DNA of 64,000 nucleotides from Verrucomicrobiales bacterium (GTDB lineage Bacteria; Verrucomicrobiota; Verrucomicrobiia; Verrucomicrobiales; DEV007). The DNA is taken from the NCBI GenBank assembly GCA_002698785.1, contig PAAG01000008.1:1-64000 (forward strand). The letters run 5' to 3'. Position numbers and translations under genes: made by a program. This document shows, in pieces, positions 1 through 7,853 of the stretch. Under the pieces are notes generated by a model. That model saw nothing but the letters and a program-made list of their open reading frames with translations. It made no database searches and had not been told where the DNA came from. Each line of letters opens with the position of its first letter. Position 1 is the stretch's first letter.

Positions 1-108
1 GCTAGCTACTACCCCTAAAAGAATACAGGTGGGAGCGTTCAAGGTTTTGGGATAGGTTCTAATACATCGAAAAAATTCACGTCCATCCTGATTTTCGAAC
101 ACACCCTA
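1..108. other. Non-coding left edge of the window
   Basis: No reading frame with recognisable protein character is visible here. It is the downstream flank of the minus-strand beta-propeller gene that ends at 131. A gene outside the window could continue towards this edge, but nothing in the sequence shows it. Confidence 0.5.
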
Positions 109-134
109 GTGAGATGCCCACCCGGGCGTCTCAC
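109..134 (-). terminator. Hairpin overlapping the stop codon of the beta-propeller gene
   Basis: The arms 109-119 and 124-134 pair over 11 bp (GTGAGATGCCC against GGGCGTCTCAC, one G-U pair) around a 4-nt ACCC loop. The inner arm includes the TGA stop of the minus-strand gene. No T-run follows on the minus strand, so it may be a weak or Rho-assisted terminator or a 3' mRNA-stabilising hairpin. Confidence 0.4.
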
Positions 135-1624
135 TTCCTCAAATCATAACAGATGAGCCTCGGCGGAGCGTCGCTCCACGGGTCTGCATCGTGTTGGGAA
201 ATGTAGAGTAGACCGCGATGGATCACCGGGAGTGACCAAGTCGCGTAGGCGTAGAAGAGTTCCGTTCGATCGACGAGCTCAACTCCCTCAGGGGTCAGCT
301 TCAGGATGGCGAAGGACCCCAGTTCACCGAGGGCATACGTCCGGTCATCTGCGTGAAGCAAGCTGCCTCGAAAGAACTTCATTCGGTAATCTCTTCCGGT
401 TGGCGTTTGGATGATCCACTCTGGATCCTCCATCCAGGCCTGCTCACCATTGTCAATATTGTAAGCAGCCAGGTAGGCATCGGGCTCGTTCCGCCCTCGG
501 AATCCGTAGAGATGGTTGCCGAGCAGCAGGGGAGTATTCCAGTGAAGTCCGAAATCCGGAGCACGCCACATCTCCTCCCATTTCATCTCCTCATTCATTT
601 TCAGCATGATTCCGCCAATTTGGTAGGCATCGGAGATAAAGACCTGGTTGTCTCCCACCGCGACGGGAGTCGACCCGTTTACGCTCTCGTATTTATTCGC
701 TCTCCACGGATAGGCGTCGTCTAAATCTCCGGTTTCTGGGTCAATGCTCAAGAGACCTCCCGTAGGAGGTTCGCTTTCACCGCCTGCAAAGACAATTATC
801 CGGTCTTTTCCCTGCAGCGTCGTCGCAATAGGAGAGGCATAGGCCGCATTCCATTCATGCTTGGTTCCCCAGACGAGTTCTCCGGTATTTTGATCGAACG
901 CACCGACGCTCATTCCTTCCTCCGTACCCATTGGGACGATCACTTTCCCCGAATGAACCAGTGGGCAGCAGCCATGTCCGAAAAAATAATCTGCGAGCGA
1001 AAACTCGTCCGCAAGGCTTCGTTGCCAGATCAGCGTTCCGGTCTCCAGGTCAAGACAGGTAAGGTGACTGGTCACTCCGAGAGTGTAGATTTTGCTGGAG
1101 TCGATCACCGCACTGGCGCGTGGGCCATTGCTGAATCCGTATCGATCTGAGTACTCGACCGCGTAGCTGAAAGACCAGTATTTCCTGCCTGTTTCAGGAT
1201 TATGGCAGGTAATCACCTCCTCGTCTCCCACTCGATCGAAGAAGACAAGTTTGTCGCCCACAATGACAGGAGAGGTGTATCCAGTGCCTTTTTCCATCTC
1301 CCAGACTTTCTTCAGCCCGCCCTTCGGAAATTCGTCCAGCAAATGTGATTCGGGAGTCTTTGCGTTGTCAGTCGGGCCCAGAAAGCGAGGCCAGTCGGCT
1401 GTTGTCGCTTCGGGAGAAAGTGCCTTCGGAGCGAGGTAATAGGTGAGTTCATCAAAATCCTTCGATTCCAGAGGGGATTTGAGAGCCTTTACTTCATGAA
1501 CCTTTGGGGGATTGGGATCCGAAAAAGAGTCGGCGTTTGAGGATCCTGTTGAAAACCCGAGGGCACCACCCACCACTAGAAAGGCGAAAACATTGATTTT
1601 TCTTCGCGAAGAATTGGTCATCAT
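131..1624 (-). CDS. Secreted PQQ-like beta-propeller repeat protein
   Basis: A 497-residue protein of the WD40-like/PQQ-binding-like beta-propeller family that is abundant in Planctomycetes and Verrucomicrobia. The N-terminus (MMTNSSRRKINVFAFL...) is a basic n-region and hydrophobic core typical of a Sec signal. After it come the usual 'DWPRFLGP' opening and repeated blades of the form 'TGxxxWxxxh' (for example ETGRKYWSF, ETGTLIWQR, NTGELVWGT). I chose the ATG at 1622-1624. An in-frame TTG at 1655-1657 would add 11 residues before a good signal peptide and has only a distant GAGAG upstream. These proteins are usually periplasmic; some are dehydrogenase-like but many have no known enzyme activity. 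No cofactor-binding residues can be assigned, so the substrate is unknown. A second relative lies at 17711-18949. Confidence 0.85.
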   Translation of the reverse strand: MMTNSSRRKINVFAFLVVGGALGFSTGSSNADSFSDPNPPKVHEVKALKSPLESKDFDELTYYLAPKALSPEATTADWPRFLGPTDNAKTPESHLLDEFPKGGLKKVWEMEKGTGYTSPVIVGDKLVFFDRVGDEEVITCHNPETGRKYWSFSYAVEYSDRYGFSNGPRASAVIDSSKIYTLGVTSHLTCLDLETGTLIWQRSLADEFSLADYFFGHGCCPLVHSGKVIVPMGTEEGMSVGAFDQNTGELVWGTKHEWNAAYASPIATTLQGKDRIIVFAGGESEPPTGGLLSIDPETGDLDDAYPWRANKYESVNGSTPVAVGDNQVFISDAYQIGGIMLKMNEEMKWEEMWRAPDFGLHWNTPLLLGNHLYGFRGRNEPDAYLAAYNIDNGEQAWMEDPEWIIQTPTGRDYRMKFFRGSLLHADDRTYALGELGSFAILKLTPEGVELVDRTELFYAYATWSLPVIHRGLLYISQHDADPWSDAPPRLICYDLRK

Positions 1625-1688
1625 GGAACGGTAGAACCGTAACCGGCTTGATGCCAACGGCGAAAAAGCGTCTCTCTGAAAAAGATGC

Positions 1689-1713
1689 AGGGCCCACCGA
1701 ACGGGTGGGCCCT
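1689..1713. repeat. Perfect 10-bp inverted repeat (hairpin) upstream of the beta-propeller gene
   Basis: AGGGCCCACC at 1689-1698 pairs perfectly with GGTGGGCCCT at 1704-1713 around the loop GAACG. It lies about 65 bp upstream of the chosen start of the minus-strand gene. On that strand it is followed by TGCATCTTTTT, so it could act as an attenuator in the 5' leader, or it could be a copy of a dispersed palindromic element. The sequence alone does not decide. Confidence 0.45.
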
Positions 1714-1840
1714 ACAAGGAACCGCTTGTTTTGTGACTGTAACAACCGCTTAGCTTATTAGGAGGAGCTCCTTTTTCGCATAACAGGAGTTACAGTATTC
1801 TTTGTTTCCCCATTCGAGAATTTGTTCGATGTTTTTGAAG

Positions 1841-1856
1841 AAAAAATGCATTTTTT
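1841..1856. other. 16-bp perfect A/T palindrome in the promoter region of the response regulator
   Basis: AAAAAATGCATTTTTT is perfectly self-complementary and lies about 50 bp upstream of the response-regulator ATG, between divergent genes. It may be an operator or only a chance A/T-rich palindrome. No clear -35/-10 pair could be assigned next to it. Confidence 0.2.
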
Positions 1857-1906
1857 TCCTGAGCGACTCCTGCGCGAATCTACTTTAGTCTCACAATCAA
1901 TTAGTT

Positions 1907-2308
1907 ATGGCGAGAATACTCCTGGTCGAAGATGACGAAGATAATATCAATCTCCTCTCCCGGTTGCTGGAACATCACGGGCACGAACTCGTCATCGCGA
2001 CAAACGCTGCCGAAGCAGTGCAGAACGCAACAGAGGTGCTGCCTGAATTGATCTTGATGGACCTGGAACTTCCTCCTGAAGAGGATGCCTCTCCTGATCC
2101 CAATGCAGGGTTGGATGCTACGCGTAAGTTGAAGTCGATAGAAGCCACATCGGCTATCCCTGTGATTGCCCTGACGGCGCATACAATGGCTCAGCATCAG
2201 GAAAAGATCTCTGCGGCTGGCTGTGATGCTCTTCAGGAGAAACCGATTTTCCCCTTTGAGAATCTTCTGAAGAAGATCGATCAATTTACGGGCAAGAATG
2301 CTGACTAA
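1907..2308 (+). CDS. Stand-alone response regulator (receiver domain only)
   Basis: A 133-residue CheY/DivK-like single REC domain. The acidic pair D9/D10 (VEDDED), the phosphoacceptor D52 (LILMDLELP), T90 (ALTAH) and K112 (EKP) are all present, so it should be phosphorylatable. There is no output domain, so it must act by protein-protein contact. An acidic insertion at about residues 57-68 follows the phosphorylation site. Its 3' end overlaps the start of the cardiolipin synthase gene by 11 bp, which suggests co-translation. No cognate kinase is adjacent; the nearest kinase genes are at 51.7-55.3 kb. Confidence 0.9.
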   Translation: MARILLVEDDEDNINLLSRLLEHHGHELVIATNAAEAVQNATEVLPELILMDLELPPEEDASPDPNAGLDATRKLKSIEATSAIPVIALTAHTMAQHQEKISAAGCDALQEKPIFPFENLLKKIDQFTGKNAD

Positions 2309-3761
2309 TTTCTCCCAGCACTTTGCGATTGGGACCTTCCTTCTACTTGTTGGAGAGGTCCTCGCCATAGCTACGATCATCAATGTTGTCATCAAAGCTC
2401 GCTCCGCTGCCGGGGCTTGGGGCTGGTCGATGGCTGTCATTGCACTGCCTTTCGTTGCGGTTCCGCTGTATTGGATTCTCGGCCGCAACCAGTTCAGGGG
2501 GTACATGGACCTTCTTCGAGATGCTCAGAAGTCTAACGAAGAAATATTTTCAGATCTGAACAAGGCCCTTTCTCCCTACCAGGCCGACCTGAATGAAGAA
2601 GAGACTCATTATGGGGGAGTGCTCGAAAGCCTGAGTGATCAGCGTTTCTCGAAAGACAACGAGATCTGCCTTCTCATCGACGGAGAGCAAACGTTCGATG
2701 CGATTTTCAGGCACGTGGAAGCTGCCGAGGAATATGTGCTCGTCCAGTTCTTCATCGTAAAAGACGACGATCTCGGAAACCGGTTTCGTGAGTTGCTTGA
2801 GCGAAAGTCTCGCGAAGGCGTTCGCGTCTATTTTGTCTACGACGAGATTGGCAGTCACAGTCTCCCGAAGCGGTATGTGCGATCACTGCGCGACGCGGGT
2901 GTTCACATATACGACTACCATTCCACCAAGGGAATGAGTAATCGTTTCCAGATCAATTTCCGAAATCATCGTAAGATTGTCATTGTTGATGGGAAGATCG
3001 GTCTTGTTGGTGGTCATAATGTTGGCGACGAATACCTCGGCAAATCCGAGCGATATGGAGAATGGCGGGACACCCACGTGCAGATCGTCGGGCCTGCCGT
3101 ACTAAGCCTCCAGATGGTGTTTCTCGCAGATTACTATTGGGCTGCGAGAGAGGTTCCCGAACTGAGTTGGAAAACGGTTGTTCCGAGAGATGGCTCTGGT
3201 TGTGGAGGCGGTCCTTCCACCATTCTCATCCTTCCGACCGGCCCGGTCGACAAGATCGAAGGATGCACGATTTTCTTCCTCAACGCGATCACGCGCGCAC
3301 GACGTCGCATCTGGATCGCGACTCCCTACTTTGTGACGGATGAGTCGATTCGTTCTTCCCTTCAAATGGCTGCCCTTCGCGGAGTCGATGTGCGTTTGAT
3401 GATCCCGGACAAGCCTGACAAATACACCCCCTGGTTGGCGACTTTTTGTTACCTCGGTGATATGGAATCCGCAGGAGTCAGGATTTTTCGCTACTCTCCC
3501 GGATTCATTCACCAGAAGGTGGTATTGGTTGATGATGAGTTTTCGGCAGTGGGAACTGCAAACTTGGACAACCGGTCCATGAGGTTGAACTTTGAGGTAA
3601 CAGCAGCAGTTCTCTGCGTTGACTTCGCCAAACAGGTTGAGAGTATGTTGGAAGTCGACTTCACTCGCTGTCGCGAAGTGGGCGGGGAAGATTACTCATC
3701 ACGAAACTGGTGGTTCCAGCTGGCTGCCAAACTGGCGAGATTGTTCAGCCCCATTCTCTAA
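2298..3761 (+). CDS. cls: Cardiolipin synthase, phospholipase D type
   Basis: A 487-residue ClsA-type enzyme that condenses two phosphatidylglycerols into cardiolipin and glycerol at the inner membrane. Two N-terminal membrane segments (about residues 9-31 and 42-62) are followed by two PLD domains with intact HKD motifs: H224/K226/D231 (NHRKIVIVDGKIGLVGGHN) and H405/K407/D412 (HQKVVLVDDEFSAVGTANLD). Length and layout are standard for the family. The ATG at 2298 lies inside the last codons of the response regulator. The cysteine desulfurase gene follows after 14 bp on the same strand, so the three may be one transcript. Confidence 0.93.
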   Translation: MLTNFSQHFAIGTFLLLVGEVLAIATIINVVIKARSAAGAWGWSMAVIALPFVAVPLYWILGRNQFRGYMDLLRDAQKSNEEIFSDLNKALSPYQADLNEEETHYGGVLESLSDQRFSKDNEICLLIDGEQTFDAIFRHVEAAEEYVLVQFFIVKDDDLGNRFRELLERKSREGVRVYFVYDEIGSHSLPKRYVRSLRDAGVHIYDYHSTKGMSNRFQINFRNHRKIVIVDGKIGLVGGHNVGDEYLGKSERYGEWRDTHVQIVGPAVLSLQMVFLADYYWAAREVPELSWKTVVPRDGSGCGGGPSTILILPTGPVDKIEGCTIFFLNAITRARRRIWIATPYFVTDESIRSSLQMAALRGVDVRLMIPDKPDKYTPWLATFCYLGDMESAGVRIFRYSPGFIHQKVVLVDDEFSAVGTANLDNRSMRLNFEVTAAVLCVDFAKQVESMLEVDFTRCREVGGEDYSSRNWWFQLAAKLARLFSPIL

Positions 3762-3775
3762 AATTATCCCCCCAT

Positions 3776-4939
3776 ATGTCGTCCGATTATTCGAAATACT
3801 TCGATTACAACGCCACTACGCCAATGAGAGAGACCGCCCTCCGTGTGTGGCAGGAAATGGCAGCAAAACACTGGCAGAATCCGTCGAGCCTCTACCGCGA
3901 AGCTGCGGAGACGAAACATCAGTTGGACTATTATCGGGAAGAACTTGCCGACGTTCTCGATATCGATGAACCGGATCGCATCGTGTTCACCTCAGGAGCC
4001 ACTGAGGCAAACAACGCGGTGATTCGCTTCTTGGCGGAAAATACAGAGGGGAAGATCGCCATTTCCGCGATCGAACATCCTTGCGTCACGGCTCCGTTCG
4101 ATGCCTTTGTTAGCCCGGAACGTCAGATAAGAACTCCCGTAGATGCGAATACGGGAGCTGTTTCGGTCGAGGATGTCAGTCGCCTACTTTCTGAAAACGA
4201 GGTGGCAGCCGTGTCTGTCATGGCAGCGAATAATGAAACAGGAGTGATTCAACCATGGGAAGAGCTGGCGGAACTCTGCACCTCCAATGGAGTGCTTCTC
4301 CATACCGATGCGGCTCAGTGGATTGGAAAATTGTCATCCGAAAACCTGGGGAAATGTGATTTCCTCACCGGGAGCGGCCATAAGTTCGGAGGAGGAAAAG
4401 GAGTCGGATTCCTCGTTCTTCCGGATTCTGAAATAGCGGACAAGTTCCACATGGCGATAGGAGGTCCTCAGGAAGAGGGCAAACGAGCCGGGACCGAGAA
4501 TCTTCCCGCCATTGCCGCTATGGTCGAGGCACTTGCGGAAGTGGAAGAGCACCTCACGGAGGAGTTCTGTTCCACTCACACGGCAAATCGCGACAATTTT
4601 GAAAGCCAGTGCGAAGAGTCACTGGGCATCGACGTCATCGGCAAAGAGGCGGATCGACTTTGGAACACCTCAATGATCGTCCTTCCTCACACCAAAAACC
4701 TGAAATGGCTCACTCGCCTGAGTCATCTCGGTTTCAGCGTATCTACAGGCTCCGCCTGCAGCGCCGGAAAAGGAAATCCCTCAGAGGTCATGCAAGCGAT
4801 GGGGCTCGATTTTGAGGAAATGGGGCGTGTGCTGCGAATCAGCGGGGGCTGGGATACTTCCGCAGGGGATTGGAAGGAACTGGCGAGAGCCCTGACAGCA
4901 GTAGAGGCAGACCTTGATGCTTCAGTATCGCGGGACTGA
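3776..4939 (+). CDS. Cysteine desulfurase (NifS/IscS family, class V aminotransferase)
   Basis: A 387-residue PLP enzyme that removes sulfur from cysteine to give alanine and an enzyme persulfide for Fe-S or thio-cofactor synthesis. It starts MSSDYSKYFDYNATTPM, the usual family opening. H101, D178 (HTDAAQ), the PLP lysine K203 (GSGHKFGG) and the catalytic C328 in a short loop (STGSACSAG) are all present. The ORF extends 22 codons further upstream, but that part overlaps cls and lacks family similarity, so the ATG at 3776 is preferred. No IscU or SufE gene is adjacent. A rhodanese gene converges on its 3' end and overlaps it by 18 bp. Confidence 0.92.
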   Translation: MSSDYSKYFDYNATTPMRETALRVWQEMAAKHWQNPSSLYREAAETKHQLDYYREELADVLDIDEPDRIVFTSGATEANNAVIRFLAENTEGKIAISAIEHPCVTAPFDAFVSPERQIRTPVDANTGAVSVEDVSRLLSENEVAAVSVMAANNETGVIQPWEELAELCTSNGVLLHTDAAQWIGKLSSENLGKCDFLTGSGHKFGGGKGVGFLVLPDSEIADKFHMAIGGPQEEGKRAGTENLPAIAAMVEALAEVEEHLTEEFCSTHTANRDNFESQCEESLGIDVIGKEADRLWNTSMIVLPHTKNLKWLTRLSHLGFSVSTGSACSAGKGNPSEVMQAMGLDFEEMGRVLRISGGWDTSAGDWKELARALTAVEADLDASVSRD

Positions 4940-5323
4940 CGGATCAATATCTTTGGACCAGAGTTCGATTCCCCCTGCGAGGCTCCATACATCGGTTCTG
5001 CCCTTGTTGCGGAGAAAAATCGTAGCACTCATCGACCGCATGCCGTGATGGCAATAGACTACGATAGGGCGCTCGTCATCGGCCGATACAAGACGCTTCG
5101 GGCCAAGCTCTCCGAATACGGATAAGGGAATTAGCTCGGCACCATCAATTCGACAGATCGCGAACTCTTCCTCCTCCCGGCAATCGACAAGTCGAATGTC
5201 AGGAGCCGAATCATCATCCAACAACGCCTTCAAAGCTGCGGGAGAGATCTCGTATTCATCAGGAGAGGGGAGCATAGCAGTAGCGTTAGGGGCTGGAGTG
5301 CTTTGCATTACCACTTCTCCCAT
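4922..5323 (-). CDS. Rhodanese-like domain protein
   Basis: A single-domain rhodanese of 133 residues with active-site loop C91-HHGMRS, a six-residue loop typical of sulfurtransferases rather than Cdc25-type phosphatases. No signal peptide is visible, so it should be cytoplasmic. It may carry persulfide sulfur, and its convergent overlap with a cysteine desulfurase gene suggests, but does not prove, a linked role. The ATG at 5321-5323 is the longest choice; a second ATG at 5306-5308 has a better-spaced GGGAG before it and would remove only five residues. The promoter must lie in the divergent spacer shared with the Septu-like operon. Confidence 0.9.
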   Translation of the reverse strand: MGEVVMQSTPAPNATAMLPSPDEYEISPAALKALLDDDSAPDIRLVDCREEEEFAICRIDGAELIPLSVFGELGPKRLVSADDERPIVVYCHHGMRSMSATIFLRNKGRTDVWSLAGGIELWSKDIDPSVPRY

Positions 5324-5327
5324 TTCC

Positions 5328-5346
5328 TTTCCATAAAAAATGGAAA
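5328..5346. promoter_or_regulatory. 7-bp inverted repeat in the rhodanese/ptuA divergent spacer
   Basis: TTTCCAT (5328-5334) and ATGGAAA (5340-5346) form a perfect inverted repeat around AAAAA, just upstream of the rhodanese start and about 145 bp before the ATPase start. The place and symmetry fit an operator, but no known regulator motif is recognised. Confidence 0.25.
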
Positions 5347-5488
5347 ACTATCCCTCGGCGTTCAGGTAAGCATTCTCCCTAATTCTCGAAGTGGTTTAAT
5401 GTTTCCTGTTTGGAAGTTAGAAAAGACAGTTCCGCTACGGGTGCTCAATATCGACATTCCACTTAAACCGAGGTATGGTTTCTGAGCT

Positions 5489-6805
5489 ATGCGCCTGGAT
5501 CAAATTGAGATAAAGAACTTCCGATGCTTCGAAGACGCCAAGTTCGATTTTGACGAGAATTTTACCGTCTTTATCGGAGAAAACGGATCCGGGAAGTCAG
5601 CGGTGATCGATGCAGTAACGATTGTGTTTGTTCAGTTTGGAATGGCAATGGAGGACCTTTGGTCGAAAGCCTACATGCGAGCAAATCATCAGAATCAGAT
5701 CAGGCTACTAACTTCCGAATTGCCCGATTCGGCACCCTTCGTCGAGTGTTGGCCTATGGCGATAATCGGGAAAGTTAGCGCCGCAGATTATGTTGAGGCC
5801 CCCTTTAATTTTGGTTTTTCAAGTTCACCTGATAAGGGAAACGCTTTCCACGGATCCCTTAACGTTTTCGCGTCTCGCCTGAGGGAAGGTGAGAGCAATT
5901 TGGAATCCCCACAGACGTGGCCGGTTCTTGTGTGCTTCCGAGCGGGACGGGTATCGCATGTCCAAAAGTCACTGGACTGGAATAGCGTGATGACCCAAAA
6001 ACCGTTGCGGCGGAATGGTTATAATGATTGGGGAAATGCGGAAGTAGCAGGCTCGGAGTTCTCAGCTTGGCTTGCCCGCAACGAGGCCATTTCGTTTCAG
6101 GAGGGTAAAGAATCACCACTCGTAACAGGAGTAAAAAAAGCCGTCGTAAACTGCATCCCCGATGCGATCGATATCCGTTTCATTACTCGCGTTAGCGAGC
6201 CCGTTATCACATGGAAAAACGGAGAAAAAATGCCCTTCTCCAAATTGTCGGACGGCCAGAGGGCCATGCTTGCGATGGTGGGGGATATCGCTCGCAGAGC
6301 CGCTCTTCTGAACCCGCACTTGGGCGAAAAAGCTCCGGCAGAGACGCCTGGGATCGTCATGATAGACGAGATCGATCTCCACCTGCATCCGCGTTGGCAG
6401 CGTCAAATTGTTGACGATCTGAAGCGGACATTCCCGAAAATGCAGTTTATCGCGACGACACATTCTCCTTTCATCATCCAATCGCTTGAGGAAGGGGAGC
6501 TCCGCAAACTCGGAGAGTCCGGTGAGTTGGAACAAATTCCGATCGAATATTCAGACAACGGTCTAGAAGAAATCGTCCGCTTTATCCAGGGGGTGGAACT
6601 CCCCGCTACAAGCGAGCGATACGCAGAGAAGAAGGAGGCTGCTAAAGATTTCTTTTCCAAGCTGCGCGCAGGCCTCAACGAAAAAGATCCGGATCTTGTG
6701 AGGGCAAAAGAAAGATTTCAACAGGCAAGGGGAAGTTCTGGCCTCGGGCCGGAAGTCGAAGCATTGATCGAAGTCAAGGGAGCAAAATCAGAGGCGACCG
6801 AATAG
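5489..6805 (+). CDS. ptuA: Septu-like defence ATPase (PtuA type, SMC/ABC-class AAA)
   Basis: A 438-residue ABC/SMC-type ATPase with no membrane segment. It has an N-terminal 'IEIKNFRCF' strand, Walker A G30-ENGSGKS, an ABC-signature-like S254-DGQ, Walker B 288-294 (IVMIDE) and an H-loop H325 (ATTHSPF). The C-terminal 80 residues (about 360-438) are charged and helical. It is followed after 4 bp by an HNH endonuclease gene, the gene order of Septu phage-defence systems and of the PtuAB effector pair of type I-A retrons. No reverse transcriptase or retron RNA gene is adjacent, so a stand-alone Septu-like system is the better reading. In characterised systems the ATPase assembles with and regulates the nuclease. 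Alternatives are other OLD/RecF-like two-gene ATPase-HNH modules. Confidence 0.8.
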   Translation: MRLDQIEIKNFRCFEDAKFDFDENFTVFIGENGSGKSAVIDAVTIVFVQFGMAMEDLWSKAYMRANHQNQIRLLTSELPDSAPFVECWPMAIIGKVSAADYVEAPFNFGFSSSPDKGNAFHGSLNVFASRLREGESNLESPQTWPVLVCFRAGRVSHVQKSLDWNSVMTQKPLRRNGYNDWGNAEVAGSEFSAWLARNEAISFQEGKESPLVTGVKKAVVNCIPDAIDIRFITRVSEPVITWKNGEKMPFSKLSDGQRAMLAMVGDIARRAALLNPHLGEKAPAETPGIVMIDEIDLHLHPRWQRQIVDDLKRTFPKMQFIATTHSPFIIQSLEEGELRKLGESGELEQIPIEYSDNGLEEIVRFIQGVELPATSERYAEKKEAAKDFFSKLRAGLNEKDPDLVRAKERFQQARGSSGLGPEVEALIEVKGAKSEATE

Positions 6806-6809
6806 TTCC

Positions 6810-7502
6810 ATGAGACCGGTGGAAAGGGGAGACGCCCCTGAAATGTATAGCGACTACGCCGATGCGCGCCCGGCCCTGATTGATCGAATCGGAATGTACT
6901 GCAGCTATTGCGAGCGCAGGATTTCCGCTAATTTGGCGGTCGAGCACGTCTTGCCCAAATCGCTGCATCCCGATTTAGAATTGGAGTGGTCGAACTTTCT
7001 CTTGGGTTGTGTGAACTGCAATTCCACAAAAGGAAACCGGGAAGTCGACCGGAACGAGATCCTGCTGCCCGATCAGGACAATTGTTTCGTGGCGTTCGAG
7101 TACGACGAGATGGGACGTATCGGGCCTGCCGGGAATCTCAGTGCCGGTCTAAACGACAAAGCGGAGCGACTACTCTGGCTCACCGGATTGGACAAGCTGC
7201 CAGATGAGTTCGATGACGATGCCCTTTTCGAGGCTGCGATGGAGCGATGGCGACAGCGAATTGATGTGTGGAATCTCGCTCAACTACAAAAAACGGATCT
7301 TGAGAGTGAAAATACCGAAGCGCTTCGAAGAGCGACTGAGCGTCTCGCCGTGCAGGCGGGTTTTTTCTCAATTTGGATGAAGGTATTTGAAGACGATCAT
7401 GACATGAGACTGCGATTTATCTCCGTCTTTTCGGGAACTTCCCTGGATTGTTTCGATCCATCCACTACCGAGCCGCTCGCCAGGCCCGGTGGTCATTGCT
7501 AA
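6810..7502 (+). CDS. ptuB: Septu-like HNH endonuclease (PtuB type)
   Basis: A 230-residue HNH nuclease, the probable effector of the module. A zinc knuckle C31-SYC34 and a second pair C67-VNC70 flank the HNH core: E45-H46 (AVEHVLPKS), N62 and N71 with K74/N76 (CNSTKGNR). The opening 'MRPVERGDAPEMYSDYADARP' and the YCSYCE motif are typical of the retron/Septu-associated HNH family, and the length matches. The C-terminal ~120 residues are helical and probably bind the ATPase. The start is 4 bp after the ptuA stop, so the two are co-transcribed. Substrate specificity cannot be read from the sequence. Confidence 0.82.
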   Translation: MRPVERGDAPEMYSDYADARPALIDRIGMYCSYCERRISANLAVEHVLPKSLHPDLELEWSNFLLGCVNCNSTKGNREVDRNEILLPDQDNCFVAFEYDEMGRIGPAGNLSAGLNDKAERLLWLTGLDKLPDEFDDDALFEAAMERWRQRIDVWNLAQLQKTDLESENTEALRRATERLAVQAGFFSIWMKVFEDDHDMRLRFISVFSGTSLDCFDPSTTEPLARPGGHC

Positions 7503-7526
7503 GTGTGAATTACATCATATTCACAC
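7503..7526 (+). terminator. Hairpin directly after ptuB
   Basis: GTGTGAAT (7503-7510) pairs perfectly with ATTCACAC (7519-7526) around an 8-nt loop, starting at the base after the ptuB stop codon. No T-run follows, so termination is uncertain; a 3' stabiliser or an operator is also possible. Confidence 0.35.
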
Positions 7527-7668
7527 ATACCTCGACATTATATGGTGTTTGTGTTAGTGTGTTTCATCGGTAGAAAAAGATCGACCGATTCCCTAAGTTC
7601 TTTCTCAATTCACTTTTCTCTGCCCTCAACCGCCCCTCGTCCCAAAATGCAGGAAATGGGAATTCCCT

Positions 7669-7685
7669 TCATTTCCCCTCATTTT
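7669..7685. repeat. Tandem-heptamer element, copy 1 (partial)
   Basis: TCATTTCCCC followed directly by TCATTTT gives two TCATTT units one helical turn (10 bp) apart. A preceding GAAATGGGAATTCCC (from 7653) is a degenerate form of the left arm seen in copy 2. Confidence 0.55.
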
Positions 7686-7744
7686 AGAAAAGAGGGGCTA
7701 GAAGGCGAAATCCGGAAAAACCATGTAAAATCTTAACATTTCGA

Positions 7745-7786
7745 GAAATGACGAAAAGTGAAGCCCCCATCATTTCCCCTCATTTC
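7745..7786. repeat. Tandem-heptamer element, copy 2 (full)
   Basis: GAAATGA (7745-7751) is inverted relative to TCATTTC at 7770-7776, which is repeated 10 bp later at 7780-7786. Over 41 nt from 7745 it matches 44054-44094 at 34 positions without gaps. It ends about 68 bp upstream of the FmdB start. The layout resembles a multi-site protein-binding element; a small mobile or palindromic repeat is the alternative. Confidence 0.6.
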
Positions 7787-7853
7787 GCGAAAAAATCGGA
7801 TTGAAGGAAGCCCCGCGTCCTTCATAGTGAGAAAAATGTATTTTTTACCCTAA

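Larger units (their letters stand above)
7527..7853. other. Long spacer between ptuB and the FmdB gene
   Basis: This spacer shows no credible gene. It contains two copies of a TCATTTCCCC/TCATTT tandem motif (entered separately) and an A/T-rich stretch 7820-7850 before the FmdB gene that may hold its promoter. A 64-codon frame at 7542-7736 lacks protein character and a ribosome site. Confidence 0.6.

Noticed and set aside
4958-4985. tRNA T-arm-like sequence (GTTCGATTCC)
   Set aside because: It lies within the rhodanese coding region, and no matching acceptor or anticodon stem is found around it.
5324-5488. Possible retron RNA upstream of the ATPase gene
   Set aside because: No reverse transcriptase gene is present in the window and no msr/msd-type inverted repeats flank a structured region here; only a short 7-bp inverted repeat is seen.
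7542-7736. A 64-codon plus-strand frame after ptuB, considered as a third Septu component
   Set aside because: Its translation has no protein-like pattern, there is no ribosome site, and it runs through repeat copy 1.
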